Shown one piece after another: positions 55,540 through 64,000 of a stretch of DNA of 64,000 nt (position 1 is the stretch's first letter; every line of letters begins with the position of its first letter). The stretch comes from Chloroflexota bacterium. GTDB taxonomy: Bacteria; Chloroflexota; Dehalococcoidia; Lucifugimonadales; QGNO01. A program made the position numbers and the translations under genes. The stretch lies in the NCBI GenBank assembly GCA_003228195.2, contig QGNO01000003.1, forward strand, positions 62,001 to 126,000, written 5' to 3'. A model generated the notes under the pieces. It made no database searches. It saw only the letters and a program-made list of their open reading frames with translations, and had not been told where the DNA came from.

Positions 55540-57174
55540 ATGTCTACATTACCTCAGAAAGATTACACATCGTTGGACGGCGCTGATCTGAAAAAGATGT
55601 TGGTTACGGCTTTGTCATCCTTAGAGTTAAACGCACCGATAGCCAACTCACTTAACGTTTTCCCAGTACCAGATGGCGACACAGGGACCAATATGTACCT
55701 AACGCTGAAATCAGCGGAAAGCCTATTGGCTGAACAAGAGTACATATCAGCAAGCAAGTTAGCGTCAGGTATCGCATATCAAACTCTGATGGGGGCTCGC
55801 GGAAATAGCGGCGTTATATTGTCCCAGTTTTTCCATGGATTGGCAGAAGGGCTAGCTAACAAGGATTTGTTCACAGGGAAAGATTTAGCCATAGCGTTGG
55901 AACAGGCTTCAAAAGCTTCATATACAGCTGTAAGTAATCCGGTCGAGGGAACGATTTTGACTGTAATCAGAAAATCAGCTGATGCTGCAAATGCACTTGC
56001 TGATACGGGAGAAACAGACGCGATCAAAATCCTGGAATACTCACTCAGCGCTGCAAATGAAGCTTTAATAGAAACTGAGGAAATTCATCCCATGCTAAAA
56101 GAAGCAGGCGTAATAGACTCCGGTGGCATAGGAATAGTAGCAATTATTGACGGGATGGTTAACGGATTGCAAGATGCAAATGCACAAATTCTAAATATAG
56201 ACGTCCGGGAAATCAAACCCAACTCACGATATCTAGATGAGACTCAAGAGCAGGCGTTCGGATATTGCACCCAACTACTCGTATCTGGAAACAATTTGGA
56301 GATTGACAAAATAAAGGCATACCTTTCGGAGAAAGGCTCGTCAATAGTAGTAGTAGGAACAGATCAAGCAGCAAAAATACACTGCCACACCGAAGATCCC
56401 GACTCCATACTCAATTATGCAAAAACCCTAGGAGTAGTTACACAAACGAAAATTGACGACATGGATGAACAACATCGTGACTTCCTGGAACATCATCGTA
56501 GCGAAGGCACAAAACTGGTGCCGATAGGGATCGTCACTGTATCAACCGGGAGCGGAATCAACGAACTATTCACAGAACTTGGTGCATTACAAATTGTCCC
56601 AGGCGGACAAAACATGAATCCAAGCACCAAGGAAATACTGGATGCGCTGATCAGTGCTCCGGCTTCCGAAGTCATATTTCTAGCAAACAACTCCAACATA
56701 GTGCCTGCCGCTCAGCAAGCGATGTCGCTATCTGAAAAACCTGCTCACCTTTTGCCCACCACCTCCATACCAGCAGGCATCACTGCACTGATATCTTTTG
56801 ATCCAGATGCTGATGCAACTTCCAACTTGAAGCAGATGCAAGCCGCTATATCTGGGCTAGATTATGCCGAAGTCGCCATCGCAGAAAGAACCACCACAGT
56901 CAACGGCAAGAACGTTCAAAAAGGTGATTCAATCGCGATCCTAAATGGCGATCTTGTTGCCTCTCACAAAAGTACGGAGCAGGCGATTAGAGAGCTTTTC
57001 AAGCACTCTAATCCTTCCCCGGGAAGACTGGTCACTCTTTATTGGGGTATGGATACTAAGGAAGCTGATGCCAAGAAATTAGCTGAAAATGTGCCTAAAT
57101 GGTGTCAAGGCGTTGAAGTTGACCTAGTATATGGTGGGCAACCTCACTATAATTACCTTGTTTCAATAGAATGA
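55540..57174 (+). CDS. DAK2-domain protein, FakA/YloV-like
   Basis: 544 aa. N-terminal DhaL/DAK2 kinase domain (1 to ~200) with the nucleotide/Mg loop LNVFPVPDGDTGTNMYLTLKSA and GARGNSGVILSQFFHG; a central domain with FGYCTQLLVSG; and a C-terminal domain carrying FLANNSNIVPAAQQA. In Firmicutes FakA phosphorylates fatty acids held by FakB (DegV) proteins. The DegV gene lies 20 bp downstream, supporting that role for exogenous fatty acid use. Confidence 0.9.
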   Translation: MSTLPQKDYTSLDGADLKKMLVTALSSLELNAPIANSLNVFPVPDGDTGTNMYLTLKSAESLLAEQEYISASKLASGIAYQTLMGARGNSGVILSQFFHGLAEGLANKDLFTGKDLAIALEQASKASYTAVSNPVEGTILTVIRKSADAANALADTGETDAIKILEYSLSAANEALIETEEIHPMLKEAGVIDSGGIGIVAIIDGMVNGLQDANAQILNIDVREIKPNSRYLDETQEQAFGYCTQLLVSGNNLEIDKIKAYLSEKGSSIVVVGTDQAAKIHCHTEDPDSILNYAKTLGVVTQTKIDDMDEQHRDFLEHHRSEGTKLVPIGIVTVSTGSGINELFTELGALQIVPGGQNMNPSTKEILDALISAPASEVIFLANNSNIVPAAQQAMSLSEKPAHLLPTTSIPAGITALISFDPDADATSNLKQMQAAISGLDYAEVAIAERTTTVNGKNVQKGDSIAILNGDLVASHKSTEQAIRELFKHSNPSPGRLVTLYWGMDTKEADAKKLAENVPKWCQGVEVDLVYGGQPHYNYLVSIE

Positions 57175-57194
57175 CTCTTGATTGAGGATTAAAT

Positions 57195-58037
57195 ATGTCT
57201 ATTAAAATAGTAACAGATAGTACCGCAGACCTTCCTTCGGAATTGGCGACAAAGTTAGGGATAACTGTAGTGCCCCTTAACGTGCAATTTGGAGAGGATA
57301 CTTTTCTGGATGGGATTGATCTTCATCCTGAAGAGTTCTTTCAGAGACTGGCCACAGAAAAACAGCTGCCTACTACATCTCAGCCCTCTCCGGGAAAATT
57401 TATAGAGGCGTACAAACCACTAGTAGATGCGGGTCACGACATAATATCGATCCACGTATCAGACAAGCTAAGTGGCACACTAAACTCAGCAAGGCAAGCC
57501 AAGGAACAATTCAAGAATGCCCATATTGAACTTATAGATTCAGAACAGGTAACTCTTTCTCTAGGCTTGATCGTGCTAGCAGCTGCCGCCGAAGTAAAGA
57601 AAGGCTCCAAGTTTGATGCTGTGATAGAAGAAACCAAAAATGCGGCTGCAAAAGTGAAGGTCCTAGGGCTACTAGATACTATCGAATACCTAAAAAAAGG
57701 CGGACGAATAGGCAAGGTTAAAGGCTTCGTAGGATCCATTCTTAAGGTAAGGCCGATAATCACAGCCGTCGATGGAATAGTTCATTCTGCTACCTCGGTA
57801 AGGAGTAGAGCTGCGGGCTTACAATACATGCTGACAATCGCAGAAGAATATGCGCCTCTTGCAAGAGCCGGAGTCTTATACAGCACCACGCCGGAGGAGG
57901 CGAAGGAGCTTGCGGAGAAAATTCGCCCTCTCGTTTCTGATGGAGAGGTTGTGTTGACTCGTGTCGGCCCTGTCATAGGTACACACGCTGGTCCTGGGGT
58001 AATCGGTTTAGCGGTGCAGTCCGAGAACGGTTCATAA
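57195..58037 (+). CDS. DegV family protein, FakB-like fatty acid binder
   Basis: 280 aa. IVTDSTADLPSELATKLGI, FATTSQPSPG-type TTSQPSPGKFIEAY, IHVSDKLSGTLNSA and IEYLKKGGRIGK are DegV motifs. It would bind an acyl chain and present it to the FakA-like kinase encoded 20 bp upstream. The recG frame begins near its stop, with an SD 28 nt downstream. Confidence 0.9.
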   Translation: MSIKIVTDSTADLPSELATKLGITVVPLNVQFGEDTFLDGIDLHPEEFFQRLATEKQLPTTSQPSPGKFIEAYKPLVDAGHDIISIHVSDKLSGTLNSARQAKEQFKNAHIELIDSEQVTLSLGLIVLAAAAEVKKGSKFDAVIEETKNAAAKVKVLGLLDTIEYLKKGGRIGKVKGFVGSILKVRPIITAVDGIVHSATSVRSRAAGLQYMLTIAEEYAPLARAGVLYSTTPEEAKELAEKIRPLVSDGEVVLTRVGPVIGTHAGPGVIGLAVQSENGS

Positions 58038-58077
58038 AACCTTACTAACCACTAACCACATCATTGAGGAGGCCGAT

Positions 58078-60531
58078 ACGCCTTCCAAGAATACAGACAA
58101 GGAATCAGACAAAACTGACCATCGTGCCGCGTTTATACGTATCCTTGAGCTAGAGCAGGCACGCGGACACGATAATACGTCGGTTTACGGTGGGCTGGGC
58201 AAGTTTTTAGAGAACTGGCAGGCCGTCAGCCTGGGAAAAGCCTCAGCAGAGATTTTATACACAAACAATCTACTCCCTACACCCTACGACTCCATGACGC
58301 TCGCAGAACGATCTGAATGGGCGATTACTGTCCTTTCGACCCTAAGGCAAAGACCCACCGCCAGTAAAGCCCGTCGGAGTAAATCAACAAAGCCCTACGT
58401 AGAAACCGAGAGCCAACTTAATATTCTTGATGCGGAAACTTCTATCCTCAGTACTGTCCGACCTAAAGTTTCAGCAGCCTTGAAGAAATTAGATGCAAGA
58501 ACAGTCGGTAATCTAATATATCTTTTCCCAAGGCGCCATAACGAGGTAGTAAAAATATCTGCATTGTCCCCAGGCGAAGATCAAACTATCGTGGCGTCCC
58601 TATGGGAAGCGAGGCCTACTCAGTTAGGAAGGTCCCTAAAAGGAACTGAAACGGTTTTTGGAGATGAAACTGGAAATATTCGAATAGTCTGGTTCAACCA
58701 ACCTTATCTAGTCAGACATTTCAAGCCTGGTAGACGGTATGTCCTCAGTGGAAGAGTCTCGATATTTCGGGGACACCGTACGATGGACTCACCAAGCTAC
58801 GAAGAGTTGACCGAAAGTAGTGCCTTAGAAAAGCTAGTAGAGCATGGTCATCTTTTCCCAATTTACCCTTTAACGGAAGGGATTACGCAACAAACAATGC
58901 GGAAGATAGTGAGGGAAGCTCTTTCTAAAGCAGTGTCTCACGCTAAAGAACTTATGCCTTCGGGCATTCTCCAGCGTAATCGTTTAATTGCTCTGGGAAA
59001 AGCCTTGTGGCAGGCACACTACCCAGACAATATTGAAGCTTATGAAACAGCGAGGCGGCGTTTGGCTTTTGACGAGCTTTTTATACTTTTACTGCGTGTA
59101 CTTTACTTTAGGACCAAGTCAAACGTGGCAGAAAGTTCCATAAGCCTCTTTCCGCCTGAAGGCGCTTTAGAAACATTTATCAGTTCATTGCCATTCGAAC
59201 TCACAAATGCCCAAAAACGGGTGTTGGAAGAAGTTACACAAGATTTAATATCTTCAAAGAAGCCAATGAGTCGCCTGATACAAGGAGATGTAGGGAGTGG
59301 GAAAACGGTCATCGCCCTTGCAGCGCTGGTCACTGCCGCTACATCCAGTTTCCAATCAGCAATCATGGCTCCTACGGAGATACTTGCGGAACAACACTTT
59401 CTAACTGTAACCAACCTTTTACAAGGTTTGACCGAGCCCAGTGTCAAGCAACACCTAATTTCGATACGACTTCCTCCGTACTCGAAGCCAATCCTAATAG
59501 GATTACTTCTGGGCAATACACCGGCTAGAGCGAAGCGTGAGCTTCAAGCCATGCTCTATGAAGGAACCCTCGACATTGTCATAGGTACTCATGCGATAAT
59601 TCAAGAAAATGTGAGTATCCCTAATCTAGCCTTAGCTATAGTAGACGAGCAACATCGCTTCGGAGTTAAACAGAGGGCGGCACTACGTGAGCACGGGAAA
59701 CAACCACACATGCTAGTGATGTCTGCCACTCCTATTCCAAGAACCCTGACACTGACGTTGTACGGTGATCTAGATCTCTCTACATTAGACGAACTTCCCC
59801 CTGGCAGGCAGCCCATTCGAACAAAAGCGGTCGGACCAGAACGACGTAGCGCCGTACACGATTTCGTAAGACGTGAGATAGCATCCGGCAAACAAGCCTT
59901 TTTCATTTACCCACTTATTGATGAGTCCGATTCAATAAATGCCCGTGCGACCATTAAAGAACATCATCGGCTTTCTACCGATATATTTCCTGATTTGCAG
60001 ATAGGCCTACTTCACGGTCGAATGCCAACCAGTGAAAAGAAGGATGTGATGGACCGTTTTCGATCCGGAGAACTGAATATTCTGGTATCAACTGCCGTAA
60101 TAGAGGTAGGAATAGACGTTCCCAACGCAACGGTAATGCTGATAGAGAGCGCTGACAGATTTGGACTGGCTCAATTACATCAATTCCGGGGCCGTGTGGG
60201 AAGAGGCTCACAAACAAGCTACTGCATCATGATTGCGGAATCACCGTCTGAAGACGCAAAAGAGCGGCTCCTAGCAATGGAAAAGATCACAGATGGATTT
60301 GAACTGGCTGAGGTTGATCTTCAATTGCGGGGAGCAGGTGACTATTTTGGTACTCGGCAAAGTGGCCTGCCCAATTTACGGATGGCACGGCTCGCGGATA
60401 CAAATTTGCTAAGCTTAGCCCGTGAGGAGGCAAACATACTACTCGAATCGGATCCAGAATTATCCAACCACCCTCTCATTCTAAATGAGATCAATGAAAT
60501 GCGAGACACTATAGCAGGGGAAGCTGGGTAA
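58078..60531 (+). CDS. recG: ATP-dependent DNA helicase RecG, ACG start proposed
   Basis: About 817 aa. RecG regresses stalled replication forks. OB-fold wedge domain (~110-270), Walker A IQGDVGSGKTVIALAAL, VDEQHRFGVKQR, SATPIPRTLTLT and the RGRVGRG motif. The track begins at ATG 58294 with no SD. In frame upstream, 72 further codons without a stop read FIRILELEQARGHDNTSVYG and so on, a plausible N-terminal helical extension as in long RecG proteins. That segment has no ATG, GTG or TTG, but GAGGAGG (58066-58072) lies 5 nt before ACG 58078. I therefore extend to 58078; a sequence error (ATG to ACG) is an alternative. Confidence 0.9.
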   Translation, partial: TPSKNTDKESDKTDHRAAFIRILELEQARGHDNTSVYGGLGKFLENWQAVSLGKASAEILYTNNLLPTPYDSMTLAERSEWAITVLSTLRQRPTASKARRSKSTKPYVETESQLNILDAETSILSTVRPKVSAALKKLDARTVGNLIYLFPRRHNEVVKISALSPGEDQTIVASLWEARPTQLGRSLKGTETVFGDETGNIRIVWFNQPYLVRHFKPGRRYVLSGRVSIFRGHRTMDSPSYEELTESSALEKLVEHGHLFPIYPLTEGITQQTMRKIVREALSKAVSHAKELMPSGILQRNRLIALGKALWQAHYPDNIEAYETARRRLAFDELFILLLRVLYFRTKSNVAESSISLFPPEGALETFISSLPFELTNAQKRVLEEVTQDLISSKKPMSRLIQGDVGSGKTVIALAALVTAATSSFQSAIMAPTEILAEQHFLTVTNLLQGLTEPSVKQHLISIRLPPYSKPILIGLLLGNTPARAKRELQAMLYEGTLDIVIGTHAIIQENVSIPNLALAIVDEQHRFGVKQRAALREHGKQPHMLVMSATPIPRTLTLTLYGDLDLSTLDELPPGRQPIRTKAVGPERRSAVHDFVRREIASGKQAFFIYPLIDESDSINARATIKEHHRLSTDIFPDLQIGLLHGRMPTSEKKDVMDRFRSGELNILVSTAVIEVGIDVPNATVMLIESADRFGLAQLHQFRGRVGRGSQTSYCIMIAESPSEDAKERLLAMEKITDGFELAEVDLQLRGAGDYFGTRQSGLPNLRMARLADTNLLSLAREEANILLESDPELSNHPLILNEINEMRDTIAGEAG

Positions 60532-60633
60532 ACTGGATAGAGCATGTTGGGAGGGCATTCTGCAAGGCCTAATTCCAACATCTCAACCAATAAAATCTTG
60601 TAAATTGTCGCTCATGGTATCATTTACTACGTT

Positions 60634-62307
60634 ATGTTGCTAAAACATCTGATAGCCAAGCTCGCAATCCAGGCTGTCGAGAGTGCCCAAGAGAACGGAT
60701 CTCTTCCGGCCGGACCGTTGCCTGAAATCGAAGTTGAACGACCCCAGCATTCAGACCACGGTGACTTCGCTATTAGCCTCCCACTAAGACTTACACGTTC
60801 TGTCGGGATCAACCCAATGGTGATCGCTCAGCTGCTTGTTCCACTAATACCAAAAAACGATGCCGTATCTGAGGTCCGCGTAGCGTCCCCAGGGTTCATA
60901 AATTTTGTACTGAATCCAAGTTGGCTTCAAAAAGAACTAAATTCAATAATCCAAGAGAGTGATTCTTTTGGAAATATAAAGAGAGACGTCAATGAGCGAA
61001 TACAATTAGAGTTCGCCAGCGTCAATCCAACTGGACCATTACACGTGGGACACGCTCGAACCGCAGTTTTAGGAAGCGTGCTCTCGAATCTTCTGGCTGC
61101 CGCCGGATTCGAAGTCTCAACGGAATACTACATTAACGACGCCGGCACACAAATGGATAACTTCTATAAATCTCTTTATGCCAGATACATGCAAGAACTA
61201 GGGCACCAAACAGACATGCCTGAAAGTGGCTACATTGGATCGTACATCACCGATTTGGCAAAAGAGGTGATCACCAAAAATCAAAACCGGTTCGTTGAGA
61301 TGCCAGAAGAAAAAGCCGTAGCCCAAATCGGCGCTTTGGGTCTAAAGAAAATGCTCTCGATAATACGTAAAGATCTGGAATCGGTTAATGTGAATTTCGA
61401 CGTATGGTTTAGCGAAACTGATGAACTTCACAAGAAGGGCGAACCAGATGCGACTCTCAACGAGTTGAAGAAAGCCGGATATATTGTCAATCGTGAAGGG
61501 GCAACTTGGTTTGAATCAACTAAACTAGGCGAAGAACGGGACAATGTGTTAATACGCTCTACAGGAGAACCCACTTATTTCGCCCTAGATATCGCCTACC
61601 ATAGCAATAAATTTCTCACCCGTGGATTTGACCGAGTGATAAATATTTGGGGCGCAGACCATCAAGGACATGTCTCCAGAATGAAAGCTGCTGTTTCCGC
61701 AATAGGAGTGGATCCCGAACGTCTTCAAATAATTATTAGCCAACTGGTTGCCCTTAAGCACGGTGACGAAGTTGTACGTGCTTCAAAACGAACCGGAGAA
61801 ATGATTACAATGAGGGATCTGGTGGACGAAGTAGGCGCTGATGCCTGTAGATTCTTCTTTTTGTCTCGCACTCCGGAAAGCCAAATGGAGTTCGACATGG
61901 AACTAGCCAAGAAAGAGTCTGCTGACAACCCTGTGTATTACGTCCAATATGCCCATGCCCGCATAGCAGGAATAATGAATTTGGCCAATCAGAATAGCCT
62001 GGACTACACGTCTGGTGATGTTGGGCTGCTAACACACTCAGCGGAAATTGCGCTCATTAAAAAGATGTTGGCATTGCCAGAACTGATTGATCATATTGGC
62101 GACAGTATGGAGGCCCATTTGTTGCCAAAATATGCAACTGAGCTTGCCGCAGCGTTTCACTGGTTTTATCAGCAATGCCGCGTGGTGTCTGAAATACCGG
62201 ATGAGTTTGCTCTAACAATGGCAAGGCTTAAGCTGGTCGAGTGTTGCAGAATCGTTTTTGCCCGATGCCTTTCATTAATGGGGATGTCGGCTCCAGAGAA
62301 AATGTAG
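60634..62307 (+). CDS. argS: Arginyl-tRNA synthetase
   Basis: 557 aa class I synthetase. N-terminal Add1 domain (1 to ~105, PQHSDHGDFAISLPLRL), the HIGH-like motif ASVNPTGPLHVGHARTAVLG (near 127-146), and the C-terminal DALR anticodon domain (~445-557, ending in FARCLSLMGM). ATG has no clear SD. It stands 100 bp after recG. It uses the product of the arginine cluster encoded upstream, but there is no sign of cotranscription with it. Confidence 0.95.
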   Translation: MLLKHLIAKLAIQAVESAQENGSLPAGPLPEIEVERPQHSDHGDFAISLPLRLTRSVGINPMVIAQLLVPLIPKNDAVSEVRVASPGFINFVLNPSWLQKELNSIIQESDSFGNIKRDVNERIQLEFASVNPTGPLHVGHARTAVLGSVLSNLLAAAGFEVSTEYYINDAGTQMDNFYKSLYARYMQELGHQTDMPESGYIGSYITDLAKEVITKNQNRFVEMPEEKAVAQIGALGLKKMLSIIRKDLESVNVNFDVWFSETDELHKKGEPDATLNELKKAGYIVNREGATWFESTKLGEERDNVLIRSTGEPTYFALDIAYHSNKFLTRGFDRVINIWGADHQGHVSRMKAAVSAIGVDPERLQIIISQLVALKHGDEVVRASKRTGEMITMRDLVDEVGADACRFFFLSRTPESQMEFDMELAKKESADNPVYYVQYAHARIAGIMNLANQNSLDYTSGDVGLLTHSAEIALIKKMLALPELIDHIGDSMEAHLLPKYATELAAAFHWFYQQCRVVSEIPDEFALTMARLKLVECCRIVFARCLSLMGMSAPEKM

Positions 62308-62394
62308 CCCCTTGCCTACTTGAATCTATCGACTTAGTACCCAGATATAGTTACTATGGCTGAAACGAGCATAAGATATTCGGGGTGACAACCA

Positions 62395-63708
62395 ATCCTT
62401 AAGACAACATCCGGGTCGGAACCTGCGAGTCCCGATCTTAGAGATAACAAACACAGGGTATTCTACGGCTGGTACATTGTAGCAGCGAGCATCCTGCTCA
62501 ATTCCTACTTTTCATTAGCCTTTTGGCAAGGCTTCACTGTTTTCTTCCTAGCAATCCTTAATGATTTTAAAGTGTCTCGAACTGTCCTATCAGGGGCATT
62601 TTCTCTTCGCCAAGTAGAATCCGGATTCCTATCACCACTCGTAGGGTATCTTGTAGACCGGCTCGGTCCGAGAAAAGTAATTTTTTCTGGTGTGCTAATA
62701 GCTGGCACAGGAATGATTTTGATAAGTTTTTCCACCAATATCGGACTTTTCTACTTGGCATTTCTTCTGGCATCCATAGGAATAGGGGCAGCGTCTCATA
62801 ACGTTTCATGGGCAATTATGGTCGCCCGCTGGTTTAAAAGGAAAAGAGGCAGGGCAACTGGATTGGCGATGATGGGCGGAGCACTGGGAGGGCCTGCAGT
62901 ATTATTGATCTCCTTCTTGCAAGGATCGCTCGGGTGGAGAACATCAGTGTTCTGGCTTGGGCTTGGTATCTTTGTTGTCGGAATTCCATTATCACTTGTA
63001 GCACGCTCTTCGCCCGAAGACTATGGGTATCAGCCTGACGGAGATACTGTAAATAAATCCCGATCTGACCCAAACGGCAACAAAGTAGTTGATGAAAATG
63101 GCAGTGGTAGAAATCATGAGTATACAGTTAAAGAAGCACTGAGAAGTAGGCCGTTCTGGGGGCTAGTGGTAATCCTAGGGGCTCAGCAATTCGCGATGAG
63201 TGGCCTTCATGTTCATCAAATTGCCTATTTTCAGGGTATCGGCTTTACCGCGATCGAAGCAGCCTCAATTCTTGCAATCGCCTTCAGTGTCAGTGCAATC
63301 GGCAGACTTTCCGTAGGAATATTGATAGACCGGTACGATTGGCGCGGCGTACTCGCATCTATTTTCGTTGGGCACATTATAGCCACGCTAATCCTTACGA
63401 ATGTCACCACATATTGGCACGCCCTGGTTTTTGCAGTGACGCTTGGATTATTCCACGGTATGGCCGTCCCATCCCGGCCTTTCATAGCCGGTTCTATTTT
63501 CGGAACAAAGACCTTCGGGACCATTTGGGGCGTGGTTGACGGCGCCATAATAATAGTGGGGTTGGCAGGGCCAATATTCCTGGGATGGACTTTCGATACG
63601 TACGGTACATATAAACCTGCCTTCTTTGTGATTATGGCAGTCCTCACTATAGCTACTCCATTAATCTATTTGGTATTCCGATCCGGAGAACCGAACAACC
63701 ATGCTTAA
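62395..63708 (+). CDS. MFS transporter, AUC start proposed
   Basis: About 437 aa, 12 membrane helices. The track starts at an internal GTG (62572) and loses the first helix. Reading upstream in frame gives KHRVFYGWYIVAASILLNSY, the typical MFS first helix. TGA closes the frame at 62386-62388, and no ATG, GTG or TTG occurs before 62572. GGGGTGA (62382-62388) lies 6 nt before ATC 62395, which I take as initiator. The loop 2-3 motif VGYLVDRLGPRKV and a loop 8-9 motif VGILIDRYDWRG are present. It resembles monocarboxylate/oxalate-type carriers; substrate unknown. Followed by a plsC-like gene after 12 bp. Confidence 0.85.
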   Translation: MLKTTSGSEPASPDLRDNKHRVFYGWYIVAASILLNSYFSLAFWQGFTVFFLAILNDFKVSRTVLSGAFSLRQVESGFLSPLVGYLVDRLGPRKVIFSGVLIAGTGMILISFSTNIGLFYLAFLLASIGIGAASHNVSWAIMVARWFKRKRGRATGLAMMGGALGGPAVLLISFLQGSLGWRTSVFWLGLGIFVVGIPLSLVARSSPEDYGYQPDGDTVNKSRSDPNGNKVVDENGSGRNHEYTVKEALRSRPFWGLVVILGAQQFAMSGLHVHQIAYFQGIGFTAIEAASILAIAFSVSAIGRLSVGILIDRYDWRGVLASIFVGHIIATLILTNVTTYWHALVFAVTLGLFHGMAVPSRPFIAGSIFGTKTFGTIWGVVDGAIIIVGLAGPIFLGWTFDTYGTYKPAFFVIMAVLTIATPLIYLVFRSGEPNNHA

Positions 63709-63720
63709 GGAGACCGTTAC

Positions 63721-64000
63721 ATGGGAATAGTCTACGAAACGTCCAACTTGTTATTTAGGGGAGCTATAAGTGTCTTTGGTGACCTAGAAGTGACTGGAAA
63801 GGAAAACGTGCCGCGTAAGGGAGCACTAATAGTAGTATCAAACCATCTGAGTGATACGGACCCCGGCATACTAAATGCAAGCATTCCGAGGAGAGTTCAA
63901 TACATGGCTAAGGCTGATCTCTTTAGAAATCCATTGGTCCACCATTTGTTCAGGGCTTATGGGGCGTTCCCAATAAATGAAACCGGGCAAGAACATTATT
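63721..64000 (+). CDS. plsC: 1-acyl-glycerol-3-phosphate acyltransferase-like, truncated by window end
   Basis: 93 codons visible. It starts MGIVYETSNLLFRGAISVFG; the acyltransferase motif I NHLSDTDP (NHxxxxD) is near residue 41, followed by YMAKADLFRNPLV, the PlsC motif II region. This makes phosphatidic acid or a related acyl transfer. SD AAGGAGA lies 7 nt before ATG. The rest of the gene is outside the window. Confidence 0.88.
   Translation, partial: MGIVYETSNLLFRGAISVFGDLEVTGKENVPRKGALIVVSNHLSDTDPGILNASIPRRVQYMAKADLFRNPLVHHLFRAYGAFPINETGQEHY

Overview
The window is an ordinary-looking chromosomal stretch of a free-living bacterium, densely packed with housekeeping genes and of moderate, slightly AT-leaning base composition. 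Gene content and family character (a UPF0182 membrane protein, a class II DHODH, a TGS-less ThrRS, a FakA/DegV pair next to rpmB, a RecG with an N-terminal extension, several amidohydrolases, SDRs and MFS carriers) suggest Chloroflexota, probably a marine Dehalococcoidia/SAR202-type lineage. That placement is inference from protein flavour; no rRNA is present to confirm it. I saw no CRISPR array, transposase, prophage or plasmid gene.

Layout. 1-3.4 kb: the start of a dnaJ-like gene, a doubtful small ORF, a strong terminator and a 944-aa exported, Ig-domain-rich surface protein (S-layer/adhesin candidate) with a GC-rich hairpin in its leader. 4-9.3 kb: rho, pyrG, then rsmD-coaD-coiled-coil gene. 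9.3-14.7 kb: a minus-strand run fba-rdgB-moaA-rnhC-moaC, divergent from glpX. 14.8-23.7 kb: pheS, an opposite-strand amidohydrolase and aldo/keto reductase that split pheS from pheT, then pheT-rmuC-moeA-hypothetical. 23.7-27.9 kb: infC-rpmI-rplT and thrS on the minus strand, with a uridine-kinase-like gene on the plus strand between them. 28-33.3 kb: two unknown genes, tRNA-Val, pyrD, groES-groEL behind a CIRCE-like operator, and a threonine synthase-like gene. 33.4-40.1 kb: nusA-ylxR-infB-(small membrane ORF)-(SelA-like PLP enzyme)-rbfA-truB, with a promoter and an intrinsic-terminator hairpin ahead of nusA. 40.2-45.4 kb: a minus-strand operon of a degenerate SDR, an intact SDR and an IMPase-like protein with two altered metal ligands, divergent from an MFS carrier and an amidohydrolase. 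45.5-54.6 kb: arginine cluster argJ-argB-(UPF0182)-argD-argG-argH; ArgJ carries an N-terminal helix-turn-helix domain. 54.6-64 kb: rpe, rpmB (minus), fakA-degV-recG, argS, a second MFS carrier and the start of a plsC-like gene.

Points that stand out. (1) An HTH-ArgJ fusion behind a consensus promoter whose -10 box is one arm of a perfect inverted repeat, suggesting a self-regulating biosynthetic enzyme. (2) At least four genes (infC, a coiled-coil gene, recG, an MFS carrier) whose best-supported start codons are non-canonical (AUA, AUC, ACG, AUC), each preceded by a good Shine-Dalgarno sequence; the ORF track truncates them. (3) An IMPase relative in which two metal-site aspartates are replaced by Cys and His, in an operon with a paired active/inactive SDR. 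(4) A promoter-then-terminator leader before nusA, compatible with NusA autoregulation. All coordinates and motifs were read by eye; no database search was possible.
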